Below are positions 46,702-55,610 of a DNA stretch of 64,000 nt, piece after piece. Position 1 is the stretch's first letter. The number at the start of each line of letters is the position of its first letter. Origin of the DNA: Rhizobium sp. CB3090 (GTDB taxonomy: Bacteria > Pseudomonadota > Alphaproteobacteria > Rhizobiales > Rhizobiaceae); the NCBI RefSeq assembly GCF_029714285.1, contig NZ_CP121662.1, positions 806,001 through 870,000 of the forward strand. Reading direction: 5' to 3'. The notes beneath the pieces were generated by a model, which was given only the letters and a program-made list of their open reading frames with translations, did not search any database and was not told where the DNA came from. The position numbers and the translations under genes were made by a program.

Positions 46702-46866
46702 ATCAACACATTCATGGTAAAATAGTTCGTTAACCTTCCTTCTCCTTTCGACCGGATATGTCAATACGTCGAAAGGGCAAGCCCCGTGTACACGCCGCTT
46801 TTAAGTGGAATCGCCGAAAGCCCGTGGGTTGCCCCGAGCGAGCCCGGAGCACATTTGCGACCGTGC

Positions 46867-48261
46867 TTAAGCCACACGAACATAGCTGGTCATGCCCGTC
46901 TTCTGATGTTCGATGATGTGGCAATGCAGCACCCAATCGCCAGGATTGTCAGCGACGAAGCCGAGCTGCACCTTTTCATTGGGCTGGATCAGGTAGGTGT
47001 CGGAGACGAACGGCTGCACCTGGCGCGTCGAAGAGGAGATCACGGTGAAGCTCATGCCGTGCAGATGAATCGGATGCGTATGCGGCGTTACGTTTTCCAT
47101 GTCGATGACATAGCTCTTGCCTAGTTTCAGTTCGGCGAGCGGCGCGGTCGGATCGGGCCCATCGCCTGGCCACGGCACCTTGTTGATCGCCCAGAAACTG
47201 TAGCCGAGCGAGCCACAAATGCTGTTGTCGGCGGTATTTTCCGCCGTGGCGCTGAGGATCAGCGGAATATGCTCCGCCGCGCCGATATCGGCCTTTGCGA
47301 CCGGATTGCCTTCGAGGGACGCCAGATCGCGAACATCGCGCTTCAAGGAGCTGCCGACGGAGCGCAGTGTCGTCAGCACTTTCGGATCGGTGCCCCTGAT
47401 GTCTTCGAGCTTGACGATCGCGCCTTCGTCATCGGGCATGCGCAGGGCCAATTCCAGTCGCTGACCAGGCCCGAGCTGCAGCAAATCGAGCGGGAAGCGC
47501 TGCGGCACTGGATTGCCGTCGATGGCGATCACCGTCGCCTCGGCTCCATCCACGCGGAAAGAATAGATGCGGGTGACGTCGGTGATGGCGAGGCGCAGGC
47601 GCACCAACCCGCCGGAAGGGGCGTCATATTGCGGCTGCTGTTGCCAATTGGCGGTCCGCACCGTTCCGTAGGTGCCGGATTTGGCGGAATCGCGCGGGCG
47701 GAACTGCGCGATGAACTGGCCGTCGCCGCCGAGCCGCCAGTCGCGCAGATTGAGGACCACTTCCGAATCGAATGCCGGGTCCTTCGGATTTTCCACGACG
47801 ATGAGGCCCGTCATGCCGTGTCCCATCTGGGTCAGCGTGTTGCAATGCGGATGGTACCAGAAGGTGCCGGCGTCCGGAGGCGTGAAGGCGTAATCGAAAT
47901 GATCGCCGGTATAGACGTAAGGCTGCGTCAGGAAGGGCACACCGTCCATCTTGTTCGGCAGGCGAATGCCGTGCCAGTGGATCGTCGTCGGCTCGTCGAT
48001 GCCGTTGATCAGCCTTGCGGCGAAGGACTCGCCCTTTTTCATGCGCAGGACGGGCGGCATGCCGGCTTCACCATAAGTCAAGACATCCCTGGTCGCTCCG
48101 GCATCCATCAAATTGGCTTGGATCTTCGCGGTCCTCAGCACCAGCGGCTCCGGCGCCGCCATAGCATTGCCGCCAAACCTGCCGGCAATGCCGAGCCCCA
48201 CGCCATAGGCACCGGCAACGGCGGAGGCTTTCAGAACATTGCGGCGGGTAAGAATGGGCAT
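46867..48261 (-). CDS. Tat-exported multicopper oxidase
   Basis: The 464-residue product starts MPILTRRNVLKASAVAGAYG, a twin-arginine signal, so it is probably a folded periplasmic enzyme. All four copper-binding segments are present: TTIHWHGIRLP, FWYHPHCNT, THPIHLHGMSFTV and WVLHCHIIEHQKTGM (the type 1 copper Cys-His-Met). This is the CueO/SufI/laccase group. Copper detoxification or metal oxidation is likely, but the substrate is not readable. The ATG at 48261 begins the Tat motif. The gene stands alone between rnd and a degenerate DUF559 gene and may be part of an acquired islet. Confidence 0.92.
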   Translation of the reverse strand: MPILTRRNVLKASAVAGAYGVGLGIAGRFGGNAMAAPEPLVLRTAKIQANLMDAGATRDVLTYGEAGMPPVLRMKKGESFAARLINGIDEPTTIHWHGIRLPNKMDGVPFLTQPYVYTGDHFDYAFTPPDAGTFWYHPHCNTLTQMGHGMTGLIVVENPKDPAFDSEVVLNLRDWRLGGDGQFIAQFRPRDSAKSGTYGTVRTANWQQQPQYDAPSGGLVRLRLAITDVTRIYSFRVDGAEATVIAIDGNPVPQRFPLDLLQLGPGQRLELALRMPDDEGAIVKLEDIRGTDPKVLTTLRSVGSSLKRDVRDLASLEGNPVAKADIGAAEHIPLILSATAENTADNSICGSLGYSFWAINKVPWPGDGPDPTAPLAELKLGKSYVIDMENVTPHTHPIHLHGMSFTVISSSTRQVQPFVSDTYLIQPNEKVQLGFVADNPGDWVLHCHIIEHQKTGMTSYVRVA

Positions 48262-48429
48262 GCGAGGCTCCGGAGGCGCTGGGATACGCACGCCTGTTTA
48301 AAGTTGACCATGGTGTTCAGCAATAGCGTTTGGGTGGCTGAATTGCCGCATGGACCACTGAGGGTAGTGATGGTCATTGGCGGCCAGTTCTCGTAATGCT
48401 AGAAATCTACCTGGCTTGATGCTTTTCAC

Positions 48430-48803
48430 ATGGAAACGAGAGAACTCTTGCATCGCAATGTTCCTGATCGACATAGGCAATTTGCCAGAGCGATGCGCAA
48501 CGATGCCACCAAGGCAGAGAATATGCTTTGGCAGGCCTTGCGGGGCAGGCAACTTGAAGGATTGAAATCAAGCGACAGGTGCCGATTGATGGCTATATCC
48601 TGGACTTTGTATGTTTCGGAGCGCGGTTGATTGTTGAAGTCGATGGCGCGCAACATGCTGAAAGCGTGACTGATCGCGAGAGAGACGCGTATTTTCTAAA
48701 TCAGGGCTTTCGCATTTTGCGGGTCTGGAACCATGAGGTCATCACGAATCTCGATGGAATCTGCTTGACGATCTTGGCAGAACTGAAAAACACTGGAGTA
48801 TGA
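48430..48803 (+). pseudogene. DUF559 (endonuclease-like) gene broken by a one-base frameshift
   Basis: The first frame (48430-48567) encodes METRELLHRNVPDRHRQFAR and then MRNDATKAENMLWQALRGRQ, the N-terminal DUF559 pattern. From about 48570 the family continues in another frame as VPIDGYILDFVCFGARLIVE, EVDGAQHAES and FRILRVWNHEVITNLDG, ending at 48803. Restoring one base near 48568 (AAATCAAG to AAATTCAAG) would join them into one normal-length protein of about 124 residues. DUF559 proteins are related to very-short-patch-repair/restriction-like nucleases, and their role is unknown. Codon use is more AT-rich than in neighbours, suggesting transfer. A sequencing error is the other explanation. 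Confidence 0.85.
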
Positions 48804-48832
48804 ACTGGAGAGTGCGGCAAGCTCGAAGCCTA

Positions 48833-48853
48833 TCTCGCCCTTGGCGGGCGAGA
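48833..48853 (+). terminator. hairpin after the DUF559 pseudogene
   Basis: TCTCGCCC at 48833-48840 pairs with GGGCGAGA at 48846-48853 around a 5-base loop. No T-run follows, so the terminator reading is tentative. Confidence 0.35.
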
Positions 48854-49009
48854 AAGCAATTTCATTGGTTTAGGAATTGCGCGACAGGAAGTTCCATGCA
48901 CTCAAAAGCTAGGCGTAATTTCTAAGCCATTGAAATTGCAAGAGCGGGGGTCCGTTGCTTGCGTAACCTAGTTCAAGAGTTCTGTACCTCCCTGCCTACC
49001 CCCTCTCTT

Positions 49010-49064
49010 GCAAAAACTAAGACTTAGAAGAGGGACGAGCCCTCGTCTAAGCCTAAGTTTTTGC
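49010..49064. terminator. long imperfect hairpin upstream of aspS
   Basis: GCAAAAACTAAGACTTAG at 49010-49027 pairs with CTAAGCCTAAGTTTTTGC at 49047-49064 at 16 of 18 positions. A GAGGG/CCCTC stem sits in the middle. T-rich flanks occur on both strands, as in bidirectional terminators. It might also be a remnant of a mobile repeat. Confidence 0.5.
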
Positions 49065-49111
49065 TTTCTCGCTCGCCGGGGGCGAGATAGAAGCGGCTTT
49101 CCAGCCTTGAC

Positions 49112-49146
49112 AAATCGGGCGCACCATGCGCTTTTCCGCCCGATTT
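49112..49146 (+). promoter_or_regulatory. perfect 10-base-pair hairpin in the aspS leader
   Basis: AAATCGGGCG at 49112-49121 and CGCCCGATTT at 49137-49146 pair exactly and are followed by TCTCG. A nested GCGC-ACCAT-GCGC stem competes with it. It ends 66 bases before the aspS ATG and looks like an attenuator or a leader-stability element. Confidence 0.4.
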
Positions 49147-49212
49147 TCTCGTCGGCGGGCGAGGGGTCTGCGTGTCCTTTCGCCACCGTCCGCCAAGTCC
49201 AGGATAAATACT

Positions 49213-51003
49213 ATGCATCGCTATCGCAGCCACACATGCGCCGCCCTGCGCAAGTCCGACGTCGGTTCGACCGTCCGCATCTCCGGCTGGGTTCATCGCG
49301 TCCGAGATCATGGTGGCGTGCTCTTCATCGATCTGCGCGATCACTACGGCATCACCCAGGTCGTCGCCGACCCGGATTCTCCGGCCTTCAAGCTGGCCGA
49401 GACCGTGCGCGGCGAGTGGGTCATCCGCATCGACGGCCTGGTGAAGGCCCGTACCGAAGATACGATCAACAAGAACATGCCGACCGGCGAGATCGAGCTT
49501 TATGCGCGGGAGATCGAAGTGCTCTCCGCCGCCAAGGAGCTGCCGTTGCCGGTCTTCGGCGAGCCGGACTATCCGGAGGACGTGCGCCTGAAGTATCGCT
49601 TCCTCGATCTGCGCCGCGAAACGCTGCACAAGAACATCGTCAAGCGCACGCAGGTCATTTCCTCGATGCGCCGCCGTATGGGCGAAGTCGGCTTCACCGA
49701 ATACACCACACCGATCCTGACGGCCTCCTCGCCGGAAGGCGCGCGCGACTTCCTGGTGCCGAGCCGCATCCATCCCGGCACCTTCTATGCCCTGCCGCAG
49801 GCGCCGCAGCAGTACAAGCAGCTCCTGATGGTCGCCGGCTTCGACCGTTACTTCCAGATCGCGCCGTGCTTCCGTGACGAGGACCCGCGCGCCGACCGTC
49901 TGCCGGGCGAATTCTACCAGCTCGATCTCGAAATGAGCTTCGTGACGCAGGAAGATATCTGGAATACGGTGGGGCCACTGATGACCCAGGTGTTCGAAGA
50001 ATTTGCCGAAGGCAAGCCGGTCACCAAGGAATGGCCGCGCATCCCCTACGACGTAGCGATCCGCAAATACGGTACGGACAAGCCGGACCTGCGCAACCCG
50101 ATCGTCATGGAAGCGGTGACCGAGCATTTTGCCGGCTCCGGCTTCAAGGTTTTCGCCAACATGATCGCCTCGAACCCGAAGGTTCAGGTCTGGGCGATCC
50201 CGGCCAAGACCGGCGGCTCCAGAGCTTTCTGCGACCGCATGAACGCCTGGGCGCAGAGCCAGGGCCAGCCCGGCCTCGGCTATATCTTCTGGCGCAAGGA
50301 AGGCGAGAAGCTCGAAGGCGCCGGCCCGCTTGCCAAGAACATCGGCGAGGAGCGCACGGATGCGATCCGCACCCAGCTCGGCCTCGGCGACGGCGATGCC
50401 TGCTTCTTCGTTGCCGGCGATCCCGACAAGTTCTACAAGTTTGCCGGTGAAGCCCGCACCAGGGCCGGCGAAGAACTGAACCTGGTCGACCGCGACCGCT
50501 TCGAGCTTTGCTGGATCGTCGACTTCCCGTTCTTCGAATGGAGCGAGGAAGAAAAGAAGGTCGATTTCGCGCACAACCCATTCTCGATGCCGCAGGGCGG
50601 TCTTGAGGCGCTGCAGAGCCAGGATCCGCTGACGATCAAGGCCTTCCAGTACGACGCCGTCTGCAACGGTTTCGAAATCGCCTCGGGCTCTATCCGTAAC
50701 CAGTCGCCGGAAATCATGGTTACCGCCTTCGAAAAGATCGGCCTCAGCCAGGCGGATGTGGAGGAGCGCTTCGGCGGCCTCTACCGGGCCTTCCAGTACG
50801 GCGCGCCTCCGCATGGCGGCGCTGCTTTCGGTATCGATCGTATCATCATGCTGCTGGTCGGTGCCAAGAACCTGCGCGAAATCTCGCTGTTCCCGATGAA
50901 CCAGCAGGCGCAGGATCTGCTGATGGGCGCTCCGACGCCGGCAACGCCGACGCAACTGCGCGAGCTGGCAATTCGCCCGGTGCCGCCGGTCAAGAAGGAC
51001 TGA
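49213..51003 (+). CDS. aspS: aspartyl-tRNA synthetase
   Basis: The 596-residue class II synthetase begins [20 protein letters not shown]. It has an N-terminal OB-fold anticodon-binding domain ([20 protein letters not shown]), class II motif 2 ([20 protein letters not shown]) and motif 3 ([18 protein letters not shown]). The large GAD insertion of the bacterial type lies between them. In bacteria lacking asparaginyl-tRNA synthetase it may also charge tRNA-Asn. The ATG at 49213 is chosen because the upstream open frame is unrelated to AspRS. A terminator follows the stop. Confidence 0.97.
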   Translation: MHRYRSHTCAALRKSDVGSTVRISGWVHRVRDHGGVLFIDLRDHYGITQVVADPDSPAFKLAETVRGEWVIRIDGLVKARTEDTINKNMPTGEIELYAREIEVLSAAKELPLPVFGEPDYPEDVRLKYRFLDLRRETLHKNIVKRTQVISSMRRRMGEVGFTEYTTPILTASSPEGARDFLVPSRIHPGTFYALPQAPQQYKQLLMVAGFDRYFQIAPCFRDEDPRADRLPGEFYQLDLEMSFVTQEDIWNTVGPLMTQVFEEFAEGKPVTKEWPRIPYDVAIRKYGTDKPDLRNPIVMEAVTEHFAGSGFKVFANMIASNPKVQVWAIPAKTGGSRAFCDRMNAWAQSQGQPGLGYIFWRKEGEKLEGAGPLAKNIGEERTDAIRTQLGLGDGDACFFVAGDPDKFYKFAGEARTRAGEELNLVDRDRFELCWIVDFPFFEWSEEEKKVDFAHNPFSMPQGGLEALQSQDPLTIKAFQYDAVCNGFEIASGSIRNQSPEIMVTAFEKIGLSQADVEERFGGLYRAFQYGAPPHGGAAFGIDRIIMLLVGAKNLREISLFPMNQQAQDLLMGAPTPATPTQLRELAIRPVPPVKKD

Positions 51004-51031
51004 AGCTCCGACGACTTCGATGGACACTAAA

Positions 51032-51061
51032 AACCTGGCGATTTCGGTCGCCGGGTTTTTT
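51032..51061 (+). terminator. terminator of aspS
   Basis: AACCTGGCGA at 51032-51041 pairs with TCGCCGGGTT at 51048-51057 (one G-T pair) around TTTCGG, followed by a T-run. It is an inverted near-copy of the terminator at 51110. Confidence 0.9.
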
Positions 51062-51105
51062 GTTGACCTTTGAGCTCAGCCAATGGCGGGCGGCATCAGC
51101 CGCAT

Positions 51106-51135
51106 AAAAAACCCGGCGACCGAAATCGCCGGGTT
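51106..51135 (-). terminator. terminator of the exported unknown gene
   Basis: On the minus strand AACCCGGCGA/TCGCCGGGTT (51135-51126 and 51119-51110) forms a perfect 10-base stem followed by a run of T. The stem and loop match those of the aspS terminator in reverse orientation. Confidence 0.9.
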
Positions 51136-51161
51136 GCTGACTGTCAAAATCGAATCTTCGA

Positions 51162-52349
51162 TCAATCGTTGGACGAAACCTTGAGGCCGATGACCTGCGG
51201 GATCGACGACGGAGCGCCCATGGCAGCGCCAATGATCATCGGCAGCGGCACCGGCTTGTCCGGCGAAGCCTTGACCGTCAGGCTCTTCGGATTGTCGAGA
51301 TAGGCGCTGACGGCGGCAGAAACGGCATTCTGCAGCTCCGGAATGTTGAGCTGCGCCATCATGATCGGCGTCATCGCCTTCAGCGTATCGGCCAATTGCT
51401 TGCCGGAAACGCCTTGCTGCTTGCCGGCAAATTCGAGCGCGCGGGACGTGATCGAGCTATCGTCGAAGCGGATCTGCGCGCTGTTGAAGGTTAGCTGCTG
51501 CAGAAGACCGAGCATGGCAAGACCGGCGGATTGCTGTGCGTCCTGCTGGTTCGGATTGGAGCGAACCGTCTTGAGCGCATCCTGAAGCGACTTGGCGAAG
51601 GCAGGCGTATAGCCGGAAAGGCTGAGCGCAATGTTCAGCTTGCCCACGTCCTTGAAGTCGAAGGAATATTCGGTGATGTCGATCTTGCCCGGCGCCATCT
51701 CCCAGCTACCCTTCATGGCGATCTTGCCGTTTAGCTGCTGCAGGTTGAGCTGACTGATCGCCTCTCTGGCCTGCGGATCGTCGACCTTGCTGAGATCGGC
51801 CTTGACGCCGTCCACTTCGGCATCGAAATCAAGGCCGGACTTGTCGGCGCGTTTGTTCATTGTGGCGTCGGCATTGGCGATCGAGAAGACCTGCGTGCCG
51901 TCCTTGGTGAAGGAGAGGGCGCCGGCATGCGCGCTCTTATACAAGAGCAGGGAATCGAGATCGCCCTTGGTTACGTCGGCCGGGATTTCGATCCCATTGA
52001 TCTTGAGGTCGGAGGCTGCGATGGTAACGCCGTCCTTGGTCGTGGCGACATCGGGAAAGGCGATCTGATCGATTGTGTAGCCACCACCTGCTTCTGTGAC
52101 GCCGGTCAACGTAAGGTCGCCCAGCTTGATGCCATCGGCAGCGCCGGCCGCTTTGACGCTGATGCCTTTCAGCGTCACCGTCGAACCGCTGACATCGATG
52201 CTGTCTGCGGCGATCGAACCGCCTTGCTGAGCGTAGACGTCATTGATCTTCTTCAGAAGATCGTTACCGTCGAGCGCAAAGGCCGAGCTGGCAAAAGACA
52301 GTAAGGCGGCGCTGGACAGCATCAGCCGTGTTGTCCGATAGAAAGTCAT
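51162..52349 (-). CDS. exported protein of unknown function
   Basis: The 395-residue product has a signal peptide ending near SFASSAFALDG. The mature part is hydrophilic and built of beta-rich segments with repeating VTLKGISVKA, LTLTGVTEAG and IKINGIEIPAD-like stretches, followed by a helical middle and an Ala-rich C-terminus. The pattern suggests a periplasmic or surface protein of repeated beta-strands. I recognise no domain or catalytic motif. It has its own upstream region divergent from parC and its own terminator. Confidence 0.8.
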   Translation of the reverse strand: MTFYRTTRLMLSSAALLSFASSAFALDGNDLLKKINDVYAQQGGSIAADSIDVSGSTVTLKGISVKAAGAADGIKLGDLTLTGVTEAGGGYTIDQIAFPDVATTKDGVTIAASDLKINGIEIPADVTKGDLDSLLLYKSAHAGALSFTKDGTQVFSIANADATMNKRADKSGLDFDAEVDGVKADLSKVDDPQAREAISQLNLQQLNGKIAMKGSWEMAPGKIDITEYSFDFKDVGKLNIALSLSGYTPAFAKSLQDALKTVRSNPNQQDAQQSAGLAMLGLLQQLTFNSAQIRFDDSSITSRALEFAGKQQGVSGKQLADTLKAMTPIMMAQLNIPELQNAVSAAVSAYLDNPKSLTVKASPDKPVPLPMIIGAAMGAPSSIPQVIGLKVSSND

Positions 52350-52574
52350 GATGGCTTTTCCTCATTGAGCTGGTGTAGGCGGGTACATATTTAGCGTGTA
52401 CTGCCGTGAGTTATATTCACGTTCGCCTAAAATTCCAATGGCATGGCGATAGCAAATATATGCACGAGAATTGTGTCTGACGTTACGCCACATTGTGCTT
52501 GAACCGAGGCGTCATCCACAAATGCTTTCCACTGATTTCTTGCCGGGAATCGGCTTCTCCGCTAGTCAAGAGCC

Positions 52575-54830
52575 ATGGGACAAAATCTTTTACCGCCCGG
52601 TGGCGGCGACGACGACAGCATCCTTCCGGTCGATCTCAAGGCCGCGCTCGAAGAGCGCTACCTGGCCTATGCGTTGTCGACAATCATGCATCGCGCCCTG
52701 CCGGATGTTCGCGACGGCCTGAAGCCGGTCCATCGCCGCATCGTCTATGCAATGAGCGAGATGGGCCTGCGCCCCACCGCGGCCTTCCGCAAATGCGCCA
52801 AGATCGTTGGCGAGGTGATGGGTAACTATCATCCGCATGGCGACCAATCGATCTACGACGCGCTCGCCCGCCTGGCGCAGGATTTCTCGCAACGCTACAC
52901 GCTGGTCAACGGCCAGGGCAATTTCGGCAACATCGACGGCGATAGCCCCGCCGCCATGCGTTATACTGAATCCAAGATGACGGCGGTCTCGGAACTGCTG
53001 CTCGAAGGCATCGATCAGGATGCCGTGGATTTCCGCGATACCTACGACGAGTCTAATTCCGAGCCGGTCGTCCTGCCCGGTGCTTTTCCGAATTTGCTCG
53101 CCAACGGCTCCTCGGGCATCGCGGTTGGCATGGCGACCTCTATCCCGCCGCATAACGCTCACGAACTCTGTGACGCCGCACTTCACCTGATCCGCGATCG
53201 CGACGCGACCGTCGAAAAGCTGGTTGAGTTCATTCCCGGCCCGGATTTCCCGACCGGCGGCATCATCATCGACGATCGCGACAGCATCATCGAAAGCTAC
53301 AAGACCGGCCGTGGCGGCTTCCGCGTCCGTGCCAAATGGGAAACGGAAGATCTCGGCCGCGGCGGCTATCAGATCGTCATTACCGAAATTCCGTTCCAGG
53401 TGCAGAAGTCGCGGCTGATCGAAAAGATCGCCGAACTGCTTCTGGCGCGTAAACTGCCGCTGCTTGAGGACGTTCGCGATGAGTCCGCCGAGGACATCCG
53501 CGTCATTCTCACACCGAAGAGTCGTACCGTCGATCCGATGATCCTGATGGAATCGATGTTCAAGCTGACGGAGCTGGAAAGCCGTTTTCCGCTGAACATG
53601 AACGTTCTCTCCATGGGCCGCATTCCGAAGGTCATGGCGCTGAACGACGTGCTGAAGGAATGGCTGGACCACCGGCGCGAAGTTTTGCTCCGCCGCTCGC
53701 GCTTCCGGCTCGCGGCGATCGAAAAACGCCTGGAAATCCTCGGTGGCTTCCTGATCGCTTACCTCAACATCGATGAGGTCATCGCCATCATCCGTGAGGA
53801 GGATGAGCCGAAGCCTGTCATGATGGAGCGGTTCGGTCTGACGGACAATCAGGTCGAAGCGATCCTAAACATGCGGCTGCGCTCCCTGCGCAAGCTCGAG
53901 GAATTCGAGATCCGCAAGGAATTCGACGGCCTGACCAAGGAAAAGGCCGATATCGAGGCCTTGCTCGCCTCCGAGGATAAGCAGTGGCAGACAGTCGCCT
54001 GGGAAATCGGCGAGGTTAAGAAGAAATTTGCGAAGGCGACCGAGCTCGGCCGACGCCGCACGCAGTTCGCCGAAGCGCCCGAGACCGATGATGCTGCGGT
54101 CCAGCAGGCGATGATCGAGAAGGAACCGATCACCGTCGTCGTTTCGGAAAAGGGCTGGATTCGCGCGCTGAAGGGCCACATCTCCGATACGTCGACGCTC
54201 ACCTTCAAGGAGGGTGATGGGCTGAAGGTGGCATTCCCGGCGCAGACGACGGATAAGATTTTGATCATCACGACCGGCGGCAAGGCCTATACGCTGGGCG
54301 GCGACAAGCTGCCCGGCGGCCGTGGCCACGGCGAGCCGCTGCGTATCATGGTCGACATGGAAAACGATCAAGACGTGCTGACTGCCTTCGTTCACGATCC
54401 GCAGCGCAAGCAACTGGTCGCCTCGACCGCCGGCAACGGCTTTATCGTGCCGGAAGTGGAGCTGGTCGCCAATACCCGCAAGGGCAAGCAGATCATGAAC
54501 CTGACGACGCCGGATGAGACGAAGCTACTCGTGCCGGTCTCGGGCGATCACGTCGCCGTCGTCGGCGAAAACCGCAAGATGGTGGTATTCTCGCTGTCGC
54601 AGATCCCGGAAATGTCGCGCGGCAAGGGCGTGCGCCTGCAGCGCTACAAGGATGGCGGCGTCGGCGATATCAAGTGCTTCGCCATCGCCGACGGCCTGAC
54701 ATGGGAGGACAGCGCCGGCCGTACGTTCACGAAGACCAAGGATGAGCTGATAGAATGGCTGGGTGACCGCGCCTCTGCCGGCCGTGCCGTGCCGAAAGGC
54801 TTCCCCAGGAGCGGCAGGTTTTCGGGGTGA
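52575..54830 (+). CDS. parC: DNA topoisomerase IV subunit A
   Basis: ParC cuts and reseals DNA to separate daughter chromosomes with ParE. The 751-residue product has the type IIA core [20 protein letters not shown], the quinolone region [19 protein letters not shown] and the catalytic tyrosine at residue 130 in [10 protein letters not shown]. The C-terminal region has beta-pinwheel repeats such as [20 protein letters not shown]. The position of the E. coli Ser80 is Gln here. It is divergent from the exported unknown gene. Confidence 0.97.
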   Translation: MGQNLLPPGGGDDDSILPVDLKAALEERYLAYALSTIMHRALPDVRDGLKPVHRRIVYAMSEMGLRPTAAFRKCAKIVGEVMGNYHPHGDQSIYDALARLAQDFSQRYTLVNGQGNFGNIDGDSPAAMRYTESKMTAVSELLLEGIDQDAVDFRDTYDESNSEPVVLPGAFPNLLANGSSGIAVGMATSIPPHNAHELCDAALHLIRDRDATVEKLVEFIPGPDFPTGGIIIDDRDSIIESYKTGRGGFRVRAKWETEDLGRGGYQIVITEIPFQVQKSRLIEKIAELLLARKLPLLEDVRDESAEDIRVILTPKSRTVDPMILMESMFKLTELESRFPLNMNVLSMGRIPKVMALNDVLKEWLDHRREVLLRRSRFRLAAIEKRLEILGGFLIAYLNIDEVIAIIREEDEPKPVMMERFGLTDNQVEAILNMRLRSLRKLEEFEIRKEFDGLTKEKADIEALLASEDKQWQTVAWEIGEVKKKFAKATELGRRRTQFAEAPETDDAAVQQAMIEKEPITVVVSEKGWIRALKGHISDTSTLTFKEGDGLKVAFPAQTTDKILIITTGGKAYTLGGDKLPGGRGHGEPLRIMVDMENDQDVLTAFVHDPQRKQLVASTAGNGFIVPEVELVANTRKGKQIMNLTTPDETKLLVPVSGDHVAVVGENRKMVVFSLSQIPEMSRGKGVRLQRYKDGGVGDIKCFAIADGLTWEDSAGRTFTKTKDELIEWLGDRASAGRAVPKGFPRSGRFSG

Positions 54831-54931
54831 CGATCGGTCGGGCAAAGCCCGAGCAATCGACCAGGGGGTCGATTGCTGCGAGGAATGCTCTGGGCAGAAG
54901 TAAAGATTGAGCGAGGCAGAATGCGAGCCCG

Positions 54932-55321
54932 TTATTCCTCGTAGGGAATGCAAACGTCTCTAAGGAAACGCGTAGTGCCTTCTTCGTCAATTTCACCGGC
55001 GGCAACGGCAAGCACAAAGCTGTAGAGATTAGCGTCCGTTGTCTGGATCTTGTAACCATTGTCCATAAGGAAGATACCAGCAGCTACGATGGCGATGCGC
55101 TTGTTGCCATCCACGAACGCATGGTTTTTCGCCAAGCCAAACAGATAACCGGCAGCGAGTTCGACAACATTGTCGCTTCCGTACTGGGCTCTATTGATAG
55201 GACGCGCCAAGGCGGATTCGAGGGCGCCTTCGTCCCTTAACCCGTACGAGCCCCCAAATCGTTTAATTTGTATCTTGTGCAATTGTTCGACGAGCGTTCG
55301 CGTCAGGAAAACGATAGGCAT
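54932..55321 (-). CDS. doc: Doc-type toxin (Fic/Doc family)
   Basis: The 129-residue product has the Fic motif HAFVDGNKRIAIVAAG, which in Doc phosphorylates elongation factor Tu and halts translation. It begins MPIVFLTRTLVEQLHKIQIK, and ALARPINRAQYG is the usual upstream stretch of the death-on-curing group. The ATG overlaps the antitoxin stop by one base (TAATG), so the two are coupled. The downstream gap to the parC stop is 101 bases. Confidence 0.92.
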   Translation of the reverse strand: MPIVFLTRTLVEQLHKIQIKRFGGSYGLRDEGALESALARPINRAQYGSDNVVELAAGYLFGLAKNHAFVDGNKRIAIVAAGIFLMDNGYKIQTTDANLYSFVLAVAAGEIDEEGTTRFLRDVCIPYEE

Positions 55322-55542
55322 TATTCCGCCAACTTCTTCAGCGCCACTTTATATTGATCCATGAAACGCTGCGCATGCTCCATTTGACGCGCGAAGTCCG
55401 CGTCAGTGGGCTGCAGGCGCAGTTCGCCGCCTTGCATGCTGAGTTCCAGCGTGTCACCGGCTTCAAGGCCCATTCGATCAAGAATTTCTCTCGGAATAAT
55501 GACGCCTTCGGAATTGCCAATCTTGCGGATCACGACGTTCAT
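55321..55542 (-). CDS. AbrB/MazE-type antitoxin partner of Doc
   Basis: The 73-residue product has a swapped-hairpin DNA-binding domain, MNVVIRKIGNSEGVIIPREI, followed by LEAGDTLELSMQGGELRLQP, and an acidic helical tail that would bind the toxin. Doc is classically paired with Phd. Here the partner is of the AbrB/MazE fold instead. It is expected to repress its own operon. The start is the ATG after the gap to the upstream gene. Confidence 0.9.
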   Translation of the reverse strand: MNVVIRKIGNSEGVIIPREILDRMGLEAGDTLELSMQGGELRLQPTDADFARQMEHAQRFMDQYKVALKKLAE

Positions 55543-55610
55543 GGTTTTTCTCCCAATGTAATAACGGCGTTATAACATCTTGATTCGGCTGCCGCAATAT
55601 ACGGTTCGCT

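Larger units (their letters stand above)
48804..49212. other. 409-base region between the DUF559 pseudogene and aspS
   Basis: No credible gene is seen. It holds three hairpins, listed separately (48833-48853, 49010-49064, 49112-49146), and is AT-richer on its left side. The aspS promoter must lie here because upstream genes on the same strand are broken or distant. Confidence 0.7.

Noticed and set aside
49024..51027. 667-codon open frame opposite aspS
   Set aside because: It mirrors the AspRS codons in high-GC sequence. AspRS motifs on the plus strand are complete.
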